Origin: Eucalyptus grandis
Lineage: Eukaryota > Streptophyta > Magnoliopsida > Myrtales > Myrtaceae
Direction of reading: 5' to 3'
Length of the DNA: 64,000 nt
NCBI RefSeq assembly: GCF_016545825.1
Contig: NC_052618.1
Location: 49,615,127 to 49,679,126, forward strand
The notes below the pieces were generated by a model, which did no database searches, was not told the DNA's origin, and was given only the letters and a program-made list of their open reading frames with translations. The position numbers and the translations under genes were made by a program. Below are positions 57,926 to 64,000 of the stretch, one piece after another (the first letter of the stretch is position 1; every line of letters starts with the position of its first letter).

Positions 57926-59434
57926 TTTTTTAAATAATGATGATGATTTGCATGAAACTGAATTCCATCATTAAAAATGAGTCGCATGATTTACAAAGGC
58001 ATTAATTGGTTTGACAATCAAAACTCAAAACGGAAAACACGACTCTTAACAAGAGTAAAGACAATAATAAAATACGAAAAACTCTTGCTCAAATGAAAGT
58101 AAAAATCAACTCTTGTCCTAGTTCTTGATTCACTTCTCTATGTGGTCAAACACGAGAATGTCATGGAGCATTACACACAACCTGCAAAAAGATGACAATG
58201 TCAGTACATGAATGAGAGAAAATGATATCTTAATGAGGTTGCTTTTTACAATAAAATCGAGGCGACGATACATGCCCCACAATCCTTATTATGGGATTTT
58301 AGTATTTCTCCAAGATTTTATCATAAGGGAAGACATCATTAAAATTATCAATACATGGCCGTCAATCGAATACCCACTTTGATTCCAAAAGTTTCGTATG
58401 CAAAAGTGTCATTGATTTTTGAAAGATTGATTTGTGATTTTACTCTTAGAAAAATGAAGTGATTTTTATTTTAAGGAATTTGTACACAAAATGATTTGCA
58501 TTATAGTCTCAAAATGTGAGAATGAGAAAGTATGATAAAACATGCAATTTCAATTTTTGTGCACCAATATAAAATCACAAATTGAAATTTTTTTCCTTCC
58601 TTTTTTTTTTCGAAATGATTTTTGAGCCCATAACTAGAAATTTAAACAAAACCATGTGTTCAATAGAGCCAAATCAAAATGTTTAGAACTTGCATTCAAA
58701 TGCTCACTTGTCAAAAGTGATTGCCAATTTTTCAATCATAAGCTTGCATCACCGAGGGCATCCGATTGATTTCCGCGAATTTCAAGATGAAAATGCAATA
58801 CAAAATGAACAAATAAAAATGGAAATGATACTTACAATGGGTGCCAACCTTTGTCTCATGCTTTTTTTTTTATTAAAATTACATAGACATGCACATGGAA
58901 TGTGGTTCGATTTCTATTCTATACGGCTCAAAATAAAGCCACAATATCACAGGACTGAACCAACAAGCTTGTGGCTAGGTCGTGTTACCCATGATTCCGG
59001 CTTTGTCAAAGGATTGACCCCATGTCGCATGCTCGCAGACTAGGGTGGGGACCTCTGACATCAAGAAAGAAATTTCGGGGTTAAGTGGGCGACTCGTACT
59101 ACGTGCTTGTAGTCGGAGTGGTATCCACCTCAACACCATCCTAAATGATCCTATGCAGCTTAGGTCCGGCGGCAGGTAGTGTGTGCTATAGTATAGTGCA
59201 ATACAGGGAACTCATGCATGACAATTTAAAAACAATCAGCACTTCAAACATAAATAAACCATTCACTCTTGCACCCCCTACAAAACAAAGGTTAGAAATC
59301 ACCACCCCTTATAACTCCCATAAACAATCAACATTCGACATGTTAAGGATGCACATAATATCTTCGCTGCTAAACAAAAATATTTTTGAACAAGATTAAT
59401 TTTGGCCTAAGTCATCTAAGGTCTAAAACCATGT
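55367..59434 (-). other. LARD internal non-coding region
   Basis: About 4 kb of AT-rich DNA without a recognisable domain. It includes a T run of about 35 bases (57890-57924) and short diverged repeats around gccttta/tggagacg (55500-55560). Short open frames on both strands look random. Confidence 0.75.
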
Positions 59435-59454
59435 CCCCAGCGGAGTCGCCAAGC
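59435..59454 (-). other. Primer binding site of the LARD
   Basis: Minus strand gc-ttggcgactccgctgggg directly follows the 5' LTR. This form is known from Tat/Ogre Gypsy elements, where it pairs with an arginine tRNA; the tRNA was assigned from memory. Confidence 0.7.
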
Positions 59455-60757
59455 TGTCGCGACCTAACCTCGGGGGAAGGGAACAGGTTTAGGGGTATTT
59501 CCTAAAAGACGGGCCTAAGGCCCATGATTAGGCGCCGCTTCTCCCAAGCCCATACCCGCGTGACATTGGGATATTTTCTCGGAATTTTGCACAAAAGGAG
59601 TCGCCACTAGCCTATTGGGGTCAGCTAGAAACCAAGTGAGGCATGGAGCGTGTCTCACTTCCTACGCAACTAGAGAATTTAGATTCGGAGACTTGATTAC
59701 ACTAATTAACCAATTAGTGCCCTTTCGATACCTAATCTTGTTCATTTTAACAAAATAATTTTTGGCAGGCAGTTTAAATTGATTTTATGCTTATCCACTA
59801 ATATATAATGTGATCATGCGGGTGCGTAATCATTAAAGTAACAATCAAGATCTTAATTGCAGTAAGTTAACACATGCCACTAAGCAATTGCAAACATAAT
59901 TAAACAGGTAAATTAAATACGCAATATAATCAATATACTTGCAATTAAGGCCTAAATACACTATAAATGCAATACATGGTCATTTCTAATCGAACCTACA
60001 CTTTTGGATTTTCGAAATTTTTTAATTTTTTTTAATTTTTTAAATATTTTTATTTTAAAAAATATTATAATATTATAATAATATAATATATTTGAAATGA
60101 ACCGGGTCGGATCCCCGGGTTGGGTCCGACCCCGTTCGGTGAACAGGGCCCGAGCCCGAATCGGATTGGGCCAGGCGGCCCGAAAAAAGCAGAAACCAGC
60201 CGGACTGGGCCTGATGTGTAGGCCCAGTCTGGTTAATTTTTTTTAAAACAAAGCCCATAAGCCCACTACTTAAAATAGCCTAAACCAAGCCCTAACATTC
60301 AGCCCAAATTACTCAACACCCTACCCGATGGGGGTTTCACCCGACCTAGTCAAGACCCAGTTTGTGCCTCCTCTCTCCAAGGCTTCTTCGCGGCGGAGGC
60401 ACGACGACGTGGTGCCAGAATTTGGTCATGGCGGCGCGGCAGGGCGGTCGAGGTGCGGTGGCTGGCACGGGTTGCTGGTGTCGAGCAGAGACGGTGGCAG
60501 CTGCGGTGGGGTCGCGGTTGGGCAGGGGCAGGCTGTTGCGTTGCGGAGCAGACGCAGGTGGCGATCGGCTCGGCGTCACGGGAGGGTGCTCGTGCAGAGG
60601 TGCTTCCGTGGCAATCCGGTAGAGGTGAGCGGTGGAAGCTCAAGTGGCGTCGGGGACGGAGGGCGGCGGCAGCGGTGGTGGCGCGGTGCTTGCGGACGAG
60701 CGGCTCTACCGCGAGGCGGCTGGCACGGCGAATGCTTCGAACGACTACGGGGCGGAG

Positions 60758-60794
<37 letters not shown>

Positions 60795-61559
60795 TCTGGG
60801 TTGCTCTTTTGTTGAGCTCTCTCTCGAGCTCCGATTGCTGGCGTGATGGTCATCGCGGCTGTGGGTGCTGCAGCGGCATCACGGCTTCGAGCTGCTGGTG
60901 GTCACTGTGGCGTCAGTGACGGAGCCGGTTGCAGCAGGTTGCTGCGGCGGCGTTGGATTGCAGGTGGAGGCGGGCGAGCGACAGCACGGGCTGTAGCAAG
61001 GTGGCTCGGCTGGTGTTGGGTTGAGGCGGCAAGGAGGGCAACGGCTCGAACGTCGTCAGGCAGCGCCGCCACTACCCTCCTCCCCTCCATTTCTTCAGAT
61101 CTGGATTCTGGGGAAGACAGCGGCGAACGGAATCGATTGGGCAACTCGTTGGCGACAGTGGTGGCGGTATAGCTCTCTTTTCTCGAGCTCTCTCTCCCTC
61201 TGCCGAGAACTCCCCCCGCCCCTCCCTCTATTCTCTCTTTCCTTTTATTTTTCTTTTTTTTTAGAAACTCCCCCCCTCTCCAAAACCCTAGCTATTGAGA
61301 GAAGAAGAACCTGGGTGTGGGCTGGGCTAAACTGGAAAGAAGAGTGGGCCGGCCTTGCGCGAGAGAAAGAAAAGGAATAGGGGGCGGTGGGCCGGTTTGA
61401 GGCTGGATCCGGCCCGATCCGCCCTCTAAGTAATTTTTCATTCATTTTTTTTCTATTTTCTATTTTCTTTTTCTTTTTCTTTTGTTGTTATTTTGCTCTT
61501 TTCTTTTCTTTTTCTCTAATAATTTTTTTGTACTTGAAAGCAAAAATTAGGTGTCAACA
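59455..61559 (-). repeat. LARD 5' LTR (2105 bp)
   Basis: It matches the left LTR throughout, including gggtttcacccgacc (60330) and a (CT)n run at 60757-60790 that is shorter than in the left copy. About 100 bp are missing relative to 51453-53664, mainly around 60650-60700. Confidence 0.92.
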
Positions 61560-61564
61560 AGTGG

Positions 61565-62220
61565 TTTGCAGTATTGCCATCTCTAAGAGAGGATGGGACC
61601 CTAATTGACATGGGGATTGGGAGTAGACCCCCTTTATCCCCTCCATCCTAGGACGAGGAGCTACTCAACTAGACAATAATGTTAGGACTATTACAATTGC
61701 ATGAACATTTTCTTAATTAAACGATGCAATAACACATTTGGAGATAAATCAATGGAAAATTAAAGCGGGAGGACCCAAAATAAGGTTATATGCTTCGTTC
61801 AATCCGCCAATGGAAACTGTATGAATCCGTTGATAAAGTGGATTTAATGCATATTTTTAGTACACTTAGCATTTCTCTAGCCTCAATAACTATGCACCAC
61901 AATTTCAATTACCGACTATTGCTATGTCAAAGCATATAATATCTTCGGAAGTTATCAAAATTTCTAATGATAACCCAAAATATTCATCACCCTCGCATAT
62001 TCAATATTTTCCAAACTCGCTCACATGCAAACATGAGTTGGAAAAGTCAAGAATGCATCAGCTTGACTAGTTGAGCCTGATGTTTCGGCTTTTATTGCGT
62101 GACTCATGATAGACTTGGACTTGAAACCAATTTCGAAGGCCAATAGAAAACAATCAAGAGTAGGGATTTACCCAAGAGACAACATATGTAAAAAAAAATT
62201 GTGTGGAAAGAGAGAAAATA
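61565..62220. repeat. Duplicated block A, second copy, right part (upstream of PR-1)
   Basis: Matches 16190-16790: ttgacatggggattggga, tcccctccatcctagg, acgatgcaataacac, ccgccaatggaa and ggacttgaaacc-type phrases occur in the same order. Confidence 0.7.
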
Positions 62221-62342
62221 ATTACATGAAGGCAATACTCGTTCATCAATCAATTTGGCCGACAACTCTAGTCATCGCAGCCTATTTTTGAACATTTGAC
62301 TTTTCCATGCACAGATTACTCCACATGATCACCCTATAAATA
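62045..62342 (+). promoter_or_regulatory. PR-1 promoter: W-box cores and TATA box
   Basis: The TATA box ctataaata lies at 62334-62342, about 80 bp before the start codon. Three TTGACT cores, the W-box binding site of WRKY factors, occur at 62045-62050 (minus strand), 62063-62068 and 62296-62301. Pathogen-responsive PR-1 promoters typically use such sites; function here is inferred. Confidence 0.6.
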
Positions 62343-62420
62343 CCCTTTTAGCTTTTGCTTTTCTCTTCATCAATCAACTGAGATCCTTCCTTCGCCAATT
62401 TTCTTTTGGTCTCTCACAAT

Positions 62421-62918
62421 ATGAGTTCCCGTATGACAATCCCTCTGCGTCTTATTTTTCTCGTCGCGTTAACCCTAGCATTGATCCCTCTGTCCATCGC
62501 CCAAGACTCGCCCCAAGACTATGTCGCCGCCCACAATGCGGCTCGCTCTCAGGTTGGTGTGGGCCCGATGGCGTGGGACGAAAGCGTCGCTGGCTATGCC
62601 AGGGATTACGCCAACAAGCATGCCAGCGACTGCACGCAACTCATTCATTCAGGCGGACCCTATGGGGAGAACCTTGCGTGGGCTTCCCCCGATCTTACTG
62701 GCACAGGAGCGGTGAACATGTGGGTCGGAGAAAAGCCTGACTACGACTACAATTCCAATTCATGCGCACCAGGTAAGGTCTGTGGGCATTACACTCAAGT
62801 GGTGTGGCGCAACTCTGTTCGGCTTGGATGCGCAAAGGCTCAATGCGCGACGGGCGGTACTTTGGTCACTTATAACTACGATCCTCCTGGGAATGTTGAT
62901 GGCCAGAAGCCTTATTAA
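62421..62918 (+). CDS. PR1: Pathogenesis-related protein 1 (PR-1), CAP superfamily
   Basis: A single-exon gene of 165 residues starting at the ATG at 62421; Met5 is an alternative. A signal peptide (LIFLVALTLALIPLSIA, about residues 11-27) precedes a mature N-terminus QDSPQDY, so the protein is secreted. The CAP fold is complete: AAHNAAR with His38, WDESVAGYA with Glu54, GENLAW with Glu83, and GHYTQVVWRNS with His123. Mature cysteines are at 71, 115, 121, 137 and 142; where PR-1 proteins usually have a sixth, this one has Tyr151. The end PPGNVDGQKPY fits the CAPE peptide pattern PxGNx5PY. Family role: extracellular defence protein that binds sterols. Length is usual for the family. It is the only clearly intact gene here. 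Confidence 0.95.
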   Translation: MSSRMTIPLRLIFLVALTLALIPLSIAQDSPQDYVAAHNAARSQVGVGPMAWDESVAGYARDYANKHASDCTQLIHSGGPYGENLAWASPDLTGTGAVNMWVGEKPDYDYNSNSCAPGKVCGHYTQVVWRNSVRLGCAKAQCATGGTLVTYNYDPPGNVDGQKPY

Positions 62919-64000
62919 ATTATGAAAAATTATATGTGGAATGATGAACTATTATGTCAAAATAATGCCTCCTTAGGATGAGGCAAGAGCTTTTAAACAA
63001 CATCATATGAATGATGAAGGTAAATCTCTTTACTAAAGAGAAAGTTAACCTCTTAGTAATTATATTTTTCTTTTTTTCTTTTGCAATTTCTATTTTTCAA
63101 GTGAAGGAATTTCGATCATTGATCTAACCTCCTCAGCTCCATGCTCTCGAGCACATCACTATCCCTTTGAGGCCTCATTACACTGTGAAAGAGAAGCTAA
63201 GCATGATCTCTATTACGCATTTCACCCTTCAGTTCGTTGTATTTGCCGTTCTATTGATTGTATGTAGTACATAGCAATGGCTGTCTTGACCATATAAGGA
63301 TACTTTCTAGTCAATAAGCTAATCATTCATAGCAAAGAACATTAAGATATGGACCAATATTATTTAATAATATGGACTTGGTGGTACATTCGTCGATGAA
63401 TTTTATGTATTGATGAATTGAACTCCTTTAGTTGACCAAGTATATATTTCAATCCGTATCGCAGCCTTGTACTCTAGAAAGGTCATAGACTCGTCACAGT
63501 TGGAAAATTCGTCCCCGAGGATTTTATGTACTTAGATATAACCATCTAAGATAAATTTTCATGCTGTATCAAATTATGATGTTTAAAAAATTAAGACACA
63601 AGAACACGCCAAAATTTGCGGTCAATGAAATCTGATTTATAAGTTTTACACTTGTGCAGTCAATTGTTGGAATCGATATTAGGTTGTTGTATATGACTAA
63701 GTGGATAAAATGATTAACCTATAATTTGGGAAAGTATTGCGAAAGCTGTAGAAATCTTGACTATTGGGATGGCATAATACAAGTCTGAAACTTTCACCTG
63801 AAGAATAGAAAGACAAAAAAAGAAAGAATTCAAGTCCGAACCCATTAACAAATACTGGTGGATGGTGACAACTTTTATTCGTTTCATTGGAAAGCATGGT
63901 TCTTACATTCATCAGCAGAACTGCATGCATGTTAAAAAATTAATAATCATCTTTGTCTATCGTATTTTAACATTATATTCAATCTGCTTCAATGGAATTT
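62919..64000. other. Downstream intergenic DNA
   Basis: AT-rich. The PR-1 3' untranslated region probably lies in the first 200-250 bp. I see no gene or repeat of note. Confidence 0.6.

Larger units (their letters stand above)
51453..61559 (-). mobile_element. Large non-autonomous LTR retrotransposon (LARD), Tat/Ogre-like LTRs
   Basis: Two LTRs (51453-53664, 2212 bp; 59455-61559, 2105 bp) with TG...CA ends and a perfect agtgg duplication enclose 5.8 kb. Next to the right LTR, the minus strand reads ttggcgactccgctgggg, a primer site of the type used by Tat/Ogre Gypsy elements; next to the left LTR, the minus strand has a purine tract aagaggggcagc. The element is therefore on the minus strand. 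The internal region has no gag, protease, reverse transcriptase or integrase motif on either strand: only a 43-bp tandem array and AT-rich DNA. It must depend on a related autonomous element for mobility. Confidence 0.92.

Noticed and set aside
1..64000. tRNA or rRNA genes
   Set aside because: No cloverleaf-like sequence with A and B box motifs, and no rRNA stretch, was noticed by eye. The only tRNA-like sequences are primer binding sites.

Overview
This is plant nuclear DNA, almost certainly from an angiosperm and probably a woody eudicot. The evidence is plant-type LTR retrotransposons and LINEs, a class XII (EFR/XA21-like) LRR receptor kinase, a PR-1 gene, a PDR-type ABC transporter fragment and a plasma-membrane-type Ca2+-ATPase fragment. 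The species cannot be fixed from the sequence. Only one gene in the 64 kb looks intact: the single-exon PR-1 gene at 62421-62918. Everything else is mobile DNA, gene relics, or old duplicated flanking DNA.

Layout. 1-10030: a Ca2+-ATPase (ACA8/9/10-like) relic cut by a Ty1/Copia element (2738-8039), whose 5' LTR is itself cut by a 3.2 kb Gypsy-type LTR (1-2737, running off the left edge). 10150-11622: a fragment of a Tat/Ogre-like LTR followed by a foldback MITE. 11678-14809: an hAT-like element with GGTTCC-rich ends that carries exons of a PDR-type ABCG transporter. 14820-20900: duplicated non-coding flanks and remnants of receptor-kinase units. 20934-29017: a 5'-truncated L1-type LINE on the minus strand, flanked by an 18-bp target duplication and split by a solo Gypsy LTR (23674-26887, duplication aaaat). 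30905-44874: an LRR receptor kinase with one frameshift, whose single 10.9 kb intron holds a 9.3 kb minus-strand Copia element (34390-43713, duplication tcttc). 45070-47306: a solo Tat/Ogre-like LTR. 51453-61559: a 10.1 kb non-autonomous LTR element (LARD) of the same family with a 43-bp tandem array (duplication agtgg). 62421-62918: PR-1.

Under the transposons lies an old tandem-duplicated defence locus. The DNA in front of the kinase occurs three times (about 16600-17340, 19490-20150, 30460-30900). The kinase tail occurs twice (17369-17500 and 44790-44874). The DNA upstream of PR-1 (61565-62220), together with 49120-51050, matches the block at 14820-16800; the LARD has split the second copy. 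The cluster therefore grew by local duplication and then filled with nested insertions, whose order can be read from target-site duplications: LINE before its solo LTR, Copia-1 before the Gypsy LTR, ACA gene before Copia-1. Repeat comparisons were made by eye, so percentages are approximate.
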